Below are positions 24,733 to 33,153 of a stretch of DNA of 38,607 nt, piece by piece. Each line of letters opens with the position of its first letter. The stretch's first letter is position 1. Origin of the DNA: a virus; the IMG/VR virus record IMGVR_UViG_3300033182_000503, positions 1 to 38,607 of that record. One strand, written 5' to 3'. Below the pieces are notes generated by a model that saw only the letters and a list, made by a program, of their open reading frames with translations, was not told the DNA's origin and did not search any database. The translations under genes and the position numbers were made by a program.

Positions 24733-26817
24733 TCAGCGCGACGCCTTAGCGCTGTTTGCCTGCGCAAGGGTTAAGAGGTAGCCCTCAATTTCTTCGCCGT
24801 AAATCTCACTAAGTCGCTGGCGAGACAAAGTAAAGTCATATTCACGCCCTTTGGTGGGGTGTTTGAAGTAAACACCGTTCCCATCAGGGCTTAGGAACAG
24901 GAAGGGCGCCTCATTACCAACATTCGGAGTTCCGTTTCTATTAAACCAGTTGTCGATTTTGTCGCCAATGTCGAACATCCCAGGAGAGGCGCCTCCGACC
25001 ACGCCTCTCAGGTGCGAGATCAACGCTACAGGCATTAGCTGGCGACGCACAGATAGACCTGGATTGTTCTCAGCCCCTGGACGCTTCTCCAAAGCGGCAA
25101 TTTCAGAGACAAGCTGTTTAAGCGCTAAGGTCGCGTCGTTTGTTGGCGTTGTGTAATTGCCGTTTTCGTCAATAGCCCCGGCAACAATCGGACTAACGTA
25201 TTTATCCATGATGTCGGTGACTAGTTTTGTATCACCTTGAATCCTGTCGGCAGCATATTTCTCCCATGCAAGTGCAGAATCCGCAGCTTGCCGAGCAGCT
25301 TGCCGCTCAAACTGACGAAGCCTCTCGTTCTGATAGTCCATTGCAGGGCGGTTCACTTCCTGCGACCCAGTGTCGACGTAGTTCAGCAGCTTATTGGCCA
25401 GATCAACGCGGTCCTTGGTCGTACCGCTCTGACGAGAGGCCATGAGCCATGCGGCCATGTGTGCTTCGCGAGTAGGCAGGCGCCGTAGGTCTGAGGCCCG
25501 CTGCACTCCCTTAGACTGGAGGTAGCGCGACATCTGTTGGAACTGCTCGTCGCTAGGCTCAGCAAGCTGCTCTTGCAGGGCCTTGAGGACCTGATCCCGG
25601 GTGTTGAGGGACACCGGAGGCGTAACGCCGGACTCGGGCAGGGGAGAGGTGTCCTCTGCTGCGGTAGCCGGAGCTGCGGTCGGGGGCGTAGCCTGCGGGG
25701 CTGCCTGCTGGTCCGGTTCTGCTATCGCAGGCCCACCCCCCATGCGAGCAACACGAGCGTCGAAATCTTCCAGGGCTTTACGAGCAGCCTCAAGTTTCTG
25801 TCGATATTGAGGCGCGCTGCGCTGACCAGAGGCAGATGCAACCCCCCGGCTATCTAACGCCCTATCTAAAGCGGCTTGCGCATTTTCTATATTGTCCAGA
25901 AGACGCTGACGCTGGCGTTCTCTATTTCGAGCAAGCCTGTCTAACCGCTGTGAGCTATTCGCACGCTGCTCATCAGTCATCGGCTGACGGTTGCGCGCCG
26001 ATATCGGCCCTCGTACCGAAGGCGTGTTCTGCTCATTTGCAGGCTCGGGGGCGGGGGCAGGAGCCGCCTGGGTCTGCTGCTGCGCCTTCTCCTTCAGGCC
26101 AGCGACGTCCACCCCGAACTCTGAGGCGATCTGCTCAAGGGCGGCGCTATCAGCGCGGTTTACCACCCCCCAGAACTGGCTGAGCGCCCCCGGATCGTTA
26201 GCCAGGGGGCTGTTAGCTGCATTATCGAGCGTGGCGCCTCGGAGGTATGCGTCGGTAAGCTGACCCGCATCCCGAAGAAAGGTGGAGGCATTCTCCCCTG
26301 CGCCCTTAGCGACAATGGCCCCAAGGTAGTTCGAGCCGATCCTGTTGAAATCCTCGGCGGTGAACTTCGCGACCACGTCGTTCCCAGCAGCGGTGCGGTT
26401 CTCCGTGATCGGCGCACGGCGGCCATCCGGGCGCTTGATCAGCACCGAGTAGGTCCCGTCGTCGTTCTTAACGAAGGAGTCCACCTCGGTCTGGATCTTC
26501 CGCCCCCGCTCATCCACAGCGATGTTGAAGCGCGGATCAGCGTTGAGGATGCGCTTGGCGATGTCAGGACGCTCTTCGGCAATCCGACCAAAGTCGTACT
26601 GGAACAGCGCCCCAGAGGTATCCGTCGGGTCGATGCGGTAGTTTCCGGCCTGCTCGATGACGGCCATGAGCTCCTGCTCATCCCTGCGGTCCGTCTGCCG
26701 CTGAGCCTCATTGAGAGTGATCTCATTGGCACGGGTGCGCTGCATCTGGGAGCGATAATTAAGGAGATCGTTCCCAAGAGCCGCTAGAGAGTCACCAACC
26801 GTCGACCGAACCGCCAT
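24733..26817 (-). CDS. Internal virion protein (694 aa)
   Basis: A helical, Gln/Ala/Arg-rich protein, with N-terminal MAVRSTVGDSLAALGNDLLN, a Pro/Ala linker (QTQAAPAPAPEPANEQ, ~250), a second charged coiled-coil stretch (RLDRLARNRERQRQRLLDN, ~300) and another Pro/Ala linker near 380 before a C-terminal domain ending with KHPTKGREYDFTLSRQRL. Such composition is typical for podovirus core proteins (the T7 gp15 position) that leave the capsid with the DNA. AGGAG lies 6 bases upstream of the ATG. It is followed at once by the giant virion protein. No catalytic motif was found. Function is inferred from position and composition. Confidence 0.7.
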   Translation of the reverse strand: MAVRSTVGDSLAALGNDLLNYRSQMQRTRANEITLNEAQRQTDRRDEQELMAVIEQAGNYRIDPTDTSGALFQYDFGRIAEERPDIAKRILNADPRFNIAVDERGRKIQTEVDSFVKNDDGTYSVLIKRPDGRRAPITENRTAAGNDVVAKFTAEDFNRIGSNYLGAIVAKGAGENASTFLRDAGQLTDAYLRGATLDNAANSPLANDPGALSQFWGVVNRADSAALEQIASEFGVDVAGLKEKAQQQTQAAPAPAPEPANEQNTPSVRGPISARNRQPMTDEQRANSSQRLDRLARNRERQRQRLLDNIENAQAALDRALDSRGVASASGQRSAPQYRQKLEAARKALEDFDARVARMGGGPAIAEPDQQAAPQATPPTAAPATAAEDTSPLPESGVTPPVSLNTRDQVLKALQEQLAEPSDEQFQQMSRYLQSKGVQRASDLRRLPTREAHMAAWLMASRQSGTTKDRVDLANKLLNYVDTGSQEVNRPAMDYQNERLRQFERQAARQAADSALAWEKYAADRIQGDTKLVTDIMDKYVSPIVAGAIDENGNYTTPTNDATLALKQLVSEIAALEKRPGAENNPGLSVRRQLMPVALISHLRGVVGGASPGMFDIGDKIDNWFNRNGTPNVGNEAPFLFLSPDGNGVYFKHPTKGREYDFTLSRQRLSEIYGEEIEGYLLTLAQANSAKASR

Positions 26818-26826
26818 AACCTACTC

Positions 26827-27441
26827 CTAGAACGCCATTGCCATGATCGCCATAGCGCCGAGCGATCCGATGGTCTGGTAAGTGGCCTGCTTCTGCTGAG
26901 CCTTCGCTGAGTCATAGGCCTGCGCCCGAGCGCTCGCGTTGGATGCTGCGCTCGCAAGCCCCTGCTGGGACGACCGATTCAAACCCTGACCAATGTTGAT
27001 CAGGTCAGAGAGGAGGGCGGTGTTCGCCTCTCGCTGGTTAAGGCGAGCGTCGTTGACGGACTGCAAAGTGCCCAGGGTGTTGGCACGCTGAAGGCGAACC
27101 TGCTGCTGTTGGAGCTGGGCAGGGGTAAGGGCTGCGCCGTAACGCGACTGGTTACGCTGCGCGATACCCTGGGTTAGGAGCGATGCCCCCACAGAGTCCT
27201 GCCGGGCCTGATCAATGAGCGTCGTATCGTTCTGCGCCTGATTGATCAACGTGTCCTCGAAGCCCCGGTAGTCCCGGAGGAAGGACATGTACTCATCCCG
27301 GGTGATCGCCGCATAAGCAGCTTGGGGGTCCGTGACCGTAGGTAGGCCAAAGGCCGACCCGACCACGTTCTGGGGCTCGACCCCCGGGGCGTCTAGCTGA
27401 ATATCCCGTCGCAGGGTGCTAAGGAGACTGTTCGCAGGCAT
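26827..27441 (-). CDS. Small internal virion protein (204 aa)
   Basis: A Gln/Ala-rich helical protein with GFEDTLINQAQNDTTLIDQA, GAALTPAQLQQQQVRLQRAN and SQQGLASAASNASARAQAYD, ending in a hydrophobic ATYQTIGSLGAMAIMAMAF tail that could contact a membrane. This matches the style of small ejection proteins (gp14- or gp7-like roles) in podoviruses. The start shares one base with the upstream stop (TGATG) and has GGGAGG 8 bases upstream. No family assigned with certainty. Confidence 0.7.
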   Translation of the reverse strand: MPANSLLSTLRRDIQLDAPGVEPQNVVGSAFGLPTVTDPQAAYAAITRDEYMSFLRDYRGFEDTLINQAQNDTTLIDQARQDSVGASLLTQGIAQRNQSRYGAALTPAQLQQQQVRLQRANTLGTLQSVNDARLNQREANTALLSDLINIGQGLNRSSQQGLASAASNASARAQAYDSAKAQQKQATYQTIGSLGAMAIMAMAF

Positions 27442-28073
27442 CAGCCACGCCTCCCTTGGGCTACCTTAAATCTTTCGCTCAGAGTCGTAGCCAAATTGCC
27501 ACTGACACCAGGGGCAGTCGCCTCGTCTTTGTTCGGCGTAAAGAAGCTGTCTCCCCCGTTACCGGCAAGGTTTTTAATCCCCTCACCGACAAACGCAGTG
27601 CCGAGCTGCACGCCAGCATTAAGAAGCGATTGCGCCGTGTCCTGGCGGTTCTTAGCCCGGGTCAGTGCCTCCTGAGTGTTGATCCGCGCCAGCGTGGACA
27701 TGCCCGAGGAGGCATCCGCTGCCTGTCCCCGAGCCGTGCCGAGCACGTTGGTGCGCATCTGGTTCTGTACCCCCAGAGCCTGATTATTCGCAGCAGTGAG
27801 CTGAGCCTGGAGGGCCTGGGACATATCCCCCCCAGCGGTAACGCTGTTCGCTCCCGCGAGGGTGGGCTTCGAGGTAAGGGCCTGCATGGTGTCGGCGTTC
27901 GTCCGCCCACGGGCGAGGGACGCCGTGTCTTCGGAGAGAGACTTGTCCCGCATCTCCAACAGCAGCGGGCTGTATTTCTCCTTGAAGGTGTTGTAGTCGG
28001 CCAAGGCAACGGAGGCAGAAAGCTTCTCCTGCTCCGTCGGCTGGTAGTCTGACTTACTTGGTTTCGAGCCCAT
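27441..28073 (-). CDS. Small internal virion protein (210 aa)
   Basis: It starts MGSKPSKSDYQPTEQEKLSA and SVALADYNTFKEKYSPLLLE, then Ala/Gln/Asn-rich helices (MSQALQAQLTAANNQALGVQ) and a Gly-rich hydrophobic patch LLNAGVQLGTAFVGEGIKN. The N-terminal pattern is one I associate with internal core proteins of podoviruses, next to a second protein of the same style. The ATG follows the upstream stop directly. The two small proteins and the two large ones form the ejection set. Confidence 0.7.
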   Translation of the reverse strand: MGSKPSKSDYQPTEQEKLSASVALADYNTFKEKYSPLLLEMRDKSLSEDTASLARGRTNADTMQALTSKPTLAGANSVTAGGDMSQALQAQLTAANNQALGVQNQMRTNVLGTARGQAADASSGMSTLARINTQEALTRAKNRQDTAQSLLNAGVQLGTAFVGEGIKNLAGNGGDSFFTPNKDEATAPGVSGNLATTLSERFKVAQGRRG

Positions 28074-28529
28074 CTACACTCGCCTCGTATACACCACCGT
28101 ATTCACGTCCCAACCACGGGTGGTCAGGTGTCCTTGCAGCTCCCGTACCGCAGAGCGCGTTTCTAGCTGAACGTGCCCGGTCTGCCGGGCCAGGTCTCCG
28201 AAGAAGTTCTGATACTTCGAGACCATGTCTGTCCCCCGGTTAAAGGCCCATGCGAGCCAAAGCACCAAGGTCCGTCTATTCGTGAAGGGGTCCGTCTCAC
28301 CACTGGTAACGACAAATCCCTCACTGGCTACCCATAGCTGCGCCTGATTCATGACGCATGCTGCGTATACGTCTTCTGGGCGGAAGGTGAGCTGCGGGTC
28401 CACCTTCAAGATCTCTTCCACCCCGGGCTTAACCCAAGCCCACTCCTCTCTTACGTCAGCGAGAACCGGGTCAACGACCCGATCCATAGCGGTTTCGCTT
28501 TTTGGCGAAAGCTGAATGTATTCCGCCAT
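28074..28529 (-). CDS. Neck-region protein, possibly GNAT-like
   Basis: A 151-residue protein beginning MAEYIQLSPKSETAMDRVVD. The second half, YAACVMNQAQLWVASEGFVV, GETDPFTNRRTLVLWLAWAF and QLETRSAVRELQGHLTTRGW, resembles the W...R-x-x-W-x-x-L-x-x-x-GW layout of acetyltransferase-fold proteins found among phage neck and core genes, though a clear acetyl-CoA-binding loop is missing. The start is firm: AGGAGG 7 bases upstream of ATG 28529, which gives a 59-base overlap with the preceding gene in a different frame. It precedes the internal virion proteins. Fold assignment is low confidence; existence of the gene is high. Confidence 0.65.
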   Translation of the reverse strand: MAEYIQLSPKSETAMDRVVDPVLADVREEWAWVKPGVEEILKVDPQLTFRPEDVYAACVMNQAQLWVASEGFVVTSGETDPFTNRRTLVLWLAWAFNRGTDMVSKYQNFFGDLARQTGHVQLETRSAVRELQGHLTTRGWDVNTVVYTRRV

Positions 28530-29157
28530 AACTCACCCTCCTGGCTACGCCGACATCGGCGTGTCTTCCCCGCCGCTCGGCCTGCTGAATGCCCTCCTGA
28601 AAGAGAGCGCCGTATACCTGAGCCCCTGCGTAGTCCGTCCACTCTTTGGAAGGCATGCGTAGGAGCCGGAATAGGGCACCGCTGACAATCGTGTCGCGGT
28701 AATCGCTCATGACTTCGTCGTCAGTCGCGTTGGAGGTCAGCGTGGGCTTGAGCTGGGCCCGGACGATGGTGCTCGAAGCGAGGGTCTCGTTCGGCACCGG
28801 CACCATCCAGAACAGGGACTGGGTGATCTTCATGAAGTATTCGGGGGTGCCCCGATACTCCGCGTCCCGCCAGTTAGGCTTACGCTGCTCAAGGAGCGTC
28901 GTGGTGGTCGGCTCAAGGTCCCGACCCTTGTGGGTGACCCACATGACCTTATGCACCGCCGTCTGGGACGGGGGTTCAAGGTCGTACTCGTAGATACCGG
29001 CCACCGTGGTCACCGGATCGAGCTCAGCCTGATAGACCGCCGCCTTCTCACACAGCTCAATCACCGCAGAGCGGATGTTGTTTTCGATGAGCGTGTCAGG
29101 GCACCCGGGGACCATCGGGATGAGCTCGGGCAGCAGTGACTCGTAGGTAGTCGCCAT
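28471..29157 (-). CDS. Head-tail adaptor / neck protein (gp11-like position)
   Basis: A 228-residue protein: MATTYESLLPELIPMVPGCP, IENNIRSAVIELCEKAAVYQ, then strands (YEYDLEPPSQTAVHKVMWVT) and LFRLLRMPSKEWTDYAGAQV followed by YGALFQEGIQQAERRGRHAD. The helical ends around a beta core and the signature of residues that pair 'AVIEFCEKS...W' and 'LY...W-x-D...A' are common in podovirus neck/adaptor proteins (tail tubular A or gp4-like role). It comes directly after the DUF6682-like adaptor. Two adjacent neck proteins between capsid and core proteins are usual. Exact homology is inferred. Confidence 0.7.
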   Translation of the reverse strand: MATTYESLLPELIPMVPGCPDTLIENNIRSAVIELCEKAAVYQAELDPVTTVAGIYEYDLEPPSQTAVHKVMWVTHKGRDLEPTTTTLLEQRKPNWRDAEYRGTPEYFMKITQSLFWMVPVPNETLASSTIVRAQLKPTLTSNATDDEVMSDYRDTIVSGALFRLLRMPSKEWTDYAGAQVYGALFQEGIQQAERRGRHADVGVARRVSYGGIHSAFAKKRNRYGSGR

Positions 29158-29163
29158 TGGGCT

Positions 29164-29859
29164 TTACCCCACCATCGGCTGCTGAGGAGGCCTCGACTGC
29201 AAGTTCGGCGTCGTCAGCGCATCCACCTGACCCTTACCGGTGATAGAGGTGGTAAAGATCTGGAAGTGAGAGGCTGCGCGCTGGTTGTTCCCGGCGTAGT
29301 CCGCATCCTTCATGTACGCCATGTACAGGACGTAGTTCATCACTGCGTTGGCGTAGATGTCGGGGATATCGAGGTTGTCGTTCTGGCCCACCTGACTCGG
29401 GTTTGCCGAGTAGATGATCTCCAGATACGCAGAGCCAGAGATACCCGGATACACATAGAAGTTCCGGGGATTCTGCTCGTCGTAGACGTAGTGCTTAACC
29501 GTGGCGGTGTGGGCGGCGTCGCCAGTCACCGTCGGGTCGTGCCAGTCAGGCGTCTGGGCATCGAGCACTTCGCGCTGCACCAGCCGCACTGCTCGCTTAC
29601 CCACCCCGTTGCTGGCAGCGGACATGTTACGAACAGCCCGCAGGAGCCGGTTCCCGTCGCTCGGGATCTCCTGCTTGGTGCCCGTGGAGAGGGTGATGGT
29701 CGTGTTCTTCGCGGAAGCGTCAGGCTTGAGGAGAGCGATCTCGCGCTGAGCGTCGTTGATCCAGAGCACGAGCTCGCCAACAACCGGCCAGCGAACCCCC
29801 GTGGTGTCTTGAAGCGTAGTTTGAACGCGATCAATCACGCTCTGAACTGAGACTGCCAT
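29164..29859 (-). CDS. Phage adaptor protein (DUF6682-like)
   Basis: A 231-residue protein with VQSVIDRVQTTLQDTTGVRW, ELVLWINDAQREIALLKPDA and later YVYPGISGSAYLEIIYSANP, VMNYVLYMAYMKDADYAGNN and RAASHFQIFTTSITGK. The pattern 'I-x-x-v-x-x-x-LqD-x-x-x-vRW...LL-WiNdaQre-iv' marks a family of portal-bound adaptor proteins in podoviruses, labelled DUF6682 as I recall. It would join the portal ring to the tail. It sits between the capsid-proximal small protein and the second neck protein. Confidence in the role is fair. Confidence 0.75.
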   Translation of the reverse strand: MAVSVQSVIDRVQTTLQDTTGVRWPVVGELVLWINDAQREIALLKPDASAKNTTITLSTGTKQEIPSDGNRLLRAVRNMSAASNGVGKRAVRLVQREVLDAQTPDWHDPTVTGDAAHTATVKHYVYDEQNPRNFYVYPGISGSAYLEIIYSANPSQVGQNDNLDIPDIYANAVMNYVLYMAYMKDADYAGNNQRAASHFQIFTTSITGKGQVDALTTPNLQSRPPQQPMVG

Positions 29860-29868
29860 AGCCTACCC

Positions 29869-30240
29869 CTACGAGTTGAGGAACGCTTCCCAGGCTGCTT
29901 CTCGTTCATCGGTTCGGACTACACGACCGACTACGCGATTTACGGCTGTCGCCTTAGGCGTTCCATCTGCCTTAAAGTCCATGGGATCGGAGAGCTCTAC
30001 GAGATCCTCAATCCCCTTCAGCACCTCACTTGCGACTTGCAGGTCACTGCTCGGCACTTCTTCTTCGGGAAGGCTGGTAGCCGCCTCAACCTTCTTGCTT
30101 TCACTTACCTGTTTGGCCCCAAGCTTCAGAGCTTCGAGCCCAATCTCGTCTGCAACTTCCCGCTCTACACCGGGCTGGAGGACAACCACCGCCCCAGAGA
30201 GGGTCGCTACACGAATCTCCGTATCCGCGATTACTTTCAC
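29869..30240 (-). CDS. Small capsid-proximal protein
   Basis: A 123-residue protein starting at a GTG (30240) with AGGAGG 4 bases upstream. It has a short N-terminal beta part (MKVIADTEIRVATLSGAVVV, LQPGVEREV) and a charged C-terminal part (VNRVVGRVVRTDEREAAWEA). Proteins of this size and place, following the capsid gene, are often head decoration or head-completion proteins, but I see no proof of that here. It is separated from the capsid gene by a strong terminator hairpin whose 3' flank nearly touches this ribosome site. Confidence 0.7.
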   Translation of the reverse strand: MKVIADTEIRVATLSGAVVVLQPGVEREVADEIGLEALKLGAKQVSESKKVEAATSLPEEEVPSSDLQVASEVLKGIEDLVELSDPMDFKADGTPKATAVNRVVGRVVRTDEREAAWEAFLNS

Positions 30241-30250
30241 GCTTCCTCCT

Positions 30251-30279
30251 TAAAGAAGCCCCCCTCCGAAGAGGGGGGC
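30251..30279 (-). terminator. Strong hairpin terminator directly after the major capsid gene
   Basis: On the minus strand a 9-bp stem GCCCCCCTC-TTCG-GAGGGGGGC with a C(UUCG)G tetraloop (30258-30279) is followed by TTCTTT. It lies 9 bases beyond the capsid stop and would end or attenuate the transcript so that most message covers capsid only. The following T run is short, so partial readthrough is likely. Confidence 0.8.
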
Positions 30280-30288
30280 ATGCTCAAC

Positions 30289-31431
30289 TTACTGAGCGGT
30301 GTCGAGGCAGATCACCCCGAAGTCTTCGACAGCGCCGTTGTAGTCGCTGTTGTACTTCGGCTTACGCAGACCGAAGATCTTGCCGATGGAGATACCAGCT
30401 TGGTTCTCGTAGTCGAAGGTGTCTTCGACGATCTCGGGAAGACCGATGTCTGCCATGGCCAGGGCTTGAGCACCGCAGAACAGGGCACGGGCCCCGGACA
30501 CATCTGCGTCTGCACCCCACTTGTAGCCAGCAGCGCCAGCGTTAACGGAGGTCCCGGTGGTTGCGCCAGCGGTGTTAAACACGTGGCGGAACTCGTGGAT
30601 CATCACCCCGTCGACCATGAGGGAGCTGCTGCCAGCGAAGAGCTGGTTGCTCGGCCCACGGACGCCAGCGTTACGGACGTTCGCCAGGAAGTCCGAATCA
30701 AGCTTGAGGGACGCCATCTGCTGGGGCGTGACGAACATGTGGAACATCTCGTCGTTACCAGCGCCGCGAATGCCACGGATGTAGTTGTCCTTGGCATAGG
30801 CCTTCAGCTCGACGATGTGCCGATACTTCAGCAAGTCGGTAGCCGTCACAGCGGTCGTGTCGCCAGCCGCGAGGTCATTGGCGCTGACGCGACGATGACG
30901 GTTTGTGGTCGGAGCGGACACGTCGGAGGCGTACTCAAGGTTCGACAGGTTCTGACCGGTTGCCAGGGAGCCACGGAGGCCGCCGTTGGTCTTGTGGGTG
31001 TACGCCACACCAGCCAGGGTGAGGAACGCGAGCTGGTCCATCCGGTCGGCCATGGCATATGCCAAGGCATCACGGCTGGTTTCGCGGAAGTTCACCACGG
31101 ACTTCTGATCGGCAAGACGGCCAGCGATGCGGTTTGCAAAGCGGAGCTGGTCAAGCTCGATGGTGATGTCGTAGGCACGAAGCGCTTCTTCGTTGCCTTC
31201 GAGGGTGTAGTCACCCGTCACACCATCGCCGTTCATGTCGGCCAGAAGCGTGATCACTGCCCGCGTACCTTTGTCGGAACGGGTCAGTTCGGTGATCCGC
31301 TGGACCATTGCGTTGGAACCAGAACCAGCGAACTGGTTCACGAAAGACATGTTGCGAGCAACACGCCAGAAGTCGCGACTCCACGCGGTAAGCTGTTCGG
31401 AAGTCAGCGACGCAAAGTTAGTAAGAGCCAT
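30289..31431 (-). CDS. Major capsid protein (N4-gp56/DUF4043 type)
   Basis: A 380-residue shell protein: MALTNFASLTSEQLTAWSRD, FVNQFAGSGSNAMVQRITEL, KGTRAVITLLADMNGDGVTG, DYTLEGNEEALRAYDITIEL and DQLRFANRIAGRLADQKSVV, then LFAGSSSLMVDGVMIHEFRH near the C-terminus. This sequence style is that of the N4-gp56/DUF4043 capsid family (HK97 fold). The start at 31431 has AGGAGG 6 bases upstream; a longer frame from 31467 lacks one. The gene has its own promoter with operator, a long structured leader and a UUCG terminator after it, all consistent with the most highly expressed late product. It follows the scaffold by about 670 bases. Confidence 0.9.
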   Translation of the reverse strand: MALTNFASLTSEQLTAWSRDFWRVARNMSFVNQFAGSGSNAMVQRITELTRSDKGTRAVITLLADMNGDGVTGDYTLEGNEEALRAYDITIELDQLRFANRIAGRLADQKSVVNFRETSRDALAYAMADRMDQLAFLTLAGVAYTHKTNGGLRGSLATGQNLSNLEYASDVSAPTTNRHRRVSANDLAAGDTTAVTATDLLKYRHIVELKAYAKDNYIRGIRGAGNDEMFHMFVTPQQMASLKLDSDFLANVRNAGVRGPSNQLFAGSSSLMVDGVMIHEFRHVFNTAGATTGTSVNAGAAGYKWGADADVSGARALFCGAQALAMADIGLPEIVEDTFDYENQAGISIGKIFGLRKPKYNSDYNGAVEDFGVICLDTAQ

Positions 31432-31650
31432 GGTAGGCCTCCTAATTTCGTCGATGTTATGCAGCAAAAACGCTGCGTTACCTTCGTTTTCAGCCGACTT
31501 GTGGAGCGGCTAACCCGTACCCCGTATCGTGGGGTAACGACTTAGCGCGTATTAACGAGGCGCGACCTCGGCACGTTTAACGCCATTGCAGGCGAGAACG
31601 TTTTTAGCGTGTGCGACACGGCCCGATATCGTTCGGGCAGACGTATGCAG
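31432..31650 (-). promoter_or_regulatory. Structured 5' leader of the capsid gene
   Basis: The ~220 bases before the capsid start contain no gene but at least five hairpins on the minus strand: gcccga/tcgggc (31621-31638), cgtgt/acacg (31608-31620), cgagg/cctcg (31556-31570), tacccc/ggggta (31518-31536) and gcagc/gctgc with an A/T loop (31461-31476). The last one ends about 30 bases before the ATG. Such a leader may stabilise the message or tune its translation; no known riboswitch fold is recognised. Confidence 0.5.
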
Positions 31651-31653
31651 CCA

Positions 31654-31682
31654 ATATTAGTAGCACTAATGTAAAAAGGCAA
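31654..31682 (-). promoter_or_regulatory. Promoter with operator palindrome (site 2) for the capsid transcript
   Basis: On the minus strand TTGCCT (31677-31682) and TAATAT (31654-31659) are 17 bp apart. CATTAG-TGCTA-CTAATA (31655-31671) covers the spacer and -10. The promoter overlaps the end of a small gene by nothing but lies directly beyond it, and feeds the long capsid leader. Confidence 0.65.
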
Positions 31683-31685
31683 ACA

Positions 31686-31790
31686 CTAGCGGTAACTTGA
31701 AGTTTTCTTCTTAGTCGCCGCCGCTCGACGCAGGCACTTACCGGCTTTTTTGCACTTCGCAGGGCTCGGACACCCAGGGCACGGTTTCAT
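31686..31790 (-). CDS. 34-aa Cys-rich basic microprotein
   Basis: A short gene with a strong AGGAGG 9 bases before its ATG at 31790, 13 bases downstream of the preceding gene. The product is MKPCPGCPSPAKCKKAGKCL followed by a basic RRAAATKKKTSSYR tail. Cys4, Cys7, Cys13 and Cys19 (C-x2-C-x5-C-x5-C) could form a zinc knuckle, and the Lys/Arg-rich tail suggests nucleic acid contact. It closes the packaging-scaffold transcript, just before the capsid promoter. Function unknown; the ribosome site and context make it a credible gene. Confidence 0.65.
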   Translation of the reverse strand: MKPCPGCPSPAKCKKAGKCLRRAAATKKKTSSYR

Positions 31791-31803
31791 AGGTACTTTC
31801 CTC

Positions 31804-32094
31804 CTACCACTTGGTTCGATCCGCCCAATAAGCGGCGCTCATACGACCCTTCGCGATGTTTTTTGCATGGCGAGCCTTAAAGGACTCCCGGCGCTTCCGG
31901 TAGGAAGACGATTCACCGTCCTTTTTGGGCGACCCACTCACCCCCTGCTGGCCAAAACGGATCGTTTTGACCTTATCCCCCTCCTTGGCGACCACAACGT
32001 GGCTCTTGGTGGGGTGATTCGGGGTCCTTTTCGGCTTGTTGTAGCCAGAGACACCTGCTCTGGCTAACCGAGGGTCCTTTTTACGCTCTGCCAT
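31804..32094 (-). CDS. Small basic phage protein (DUF5872-like)
   Basis: A 96-residue, Lys/Arg-rich protein: RLARAGVSGYNKPKRTPNHP, TKSHVVVAKEGDKVKTIRFG, QQGVSGSPKKDG and YRKRRESFKARHAKNIAKGR with a closing AAYWADRTKW. I recognise the family (DUF5872 as I recall), widespread in phages near capsid and portal genes but without a known function. AGGAGG lies 4 bases upstream of the ATG. The location between scaffold and capsid suggests a head-assembly or DNA-binding virion protein. Confidence 0.8.
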   Translation of the reverse strand: MAERKKDPRLARAGVSGYNKPKRTPNHPTKSHVVVAKEGDKVKTIRFGQQGVSGSPKKDGESSSYRKRRESFKARHAKNIAKGRMSAAYWADRTKW

Positions 32095-32102
32095 AGGGCC
32101 TC

Positions 32103-33143
<1,041 letters not shown>

Positions 33144-33153
33144 GGTCAATCTC

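Noticed and set aside
30037-31545. 502-codon plus-strand frame opposite the capsid gene
   Set aside because: It is antisense to strongly coding capsid sequence, has no ribosome site or family resemblance, and is explained by the codon bias of the real gene.
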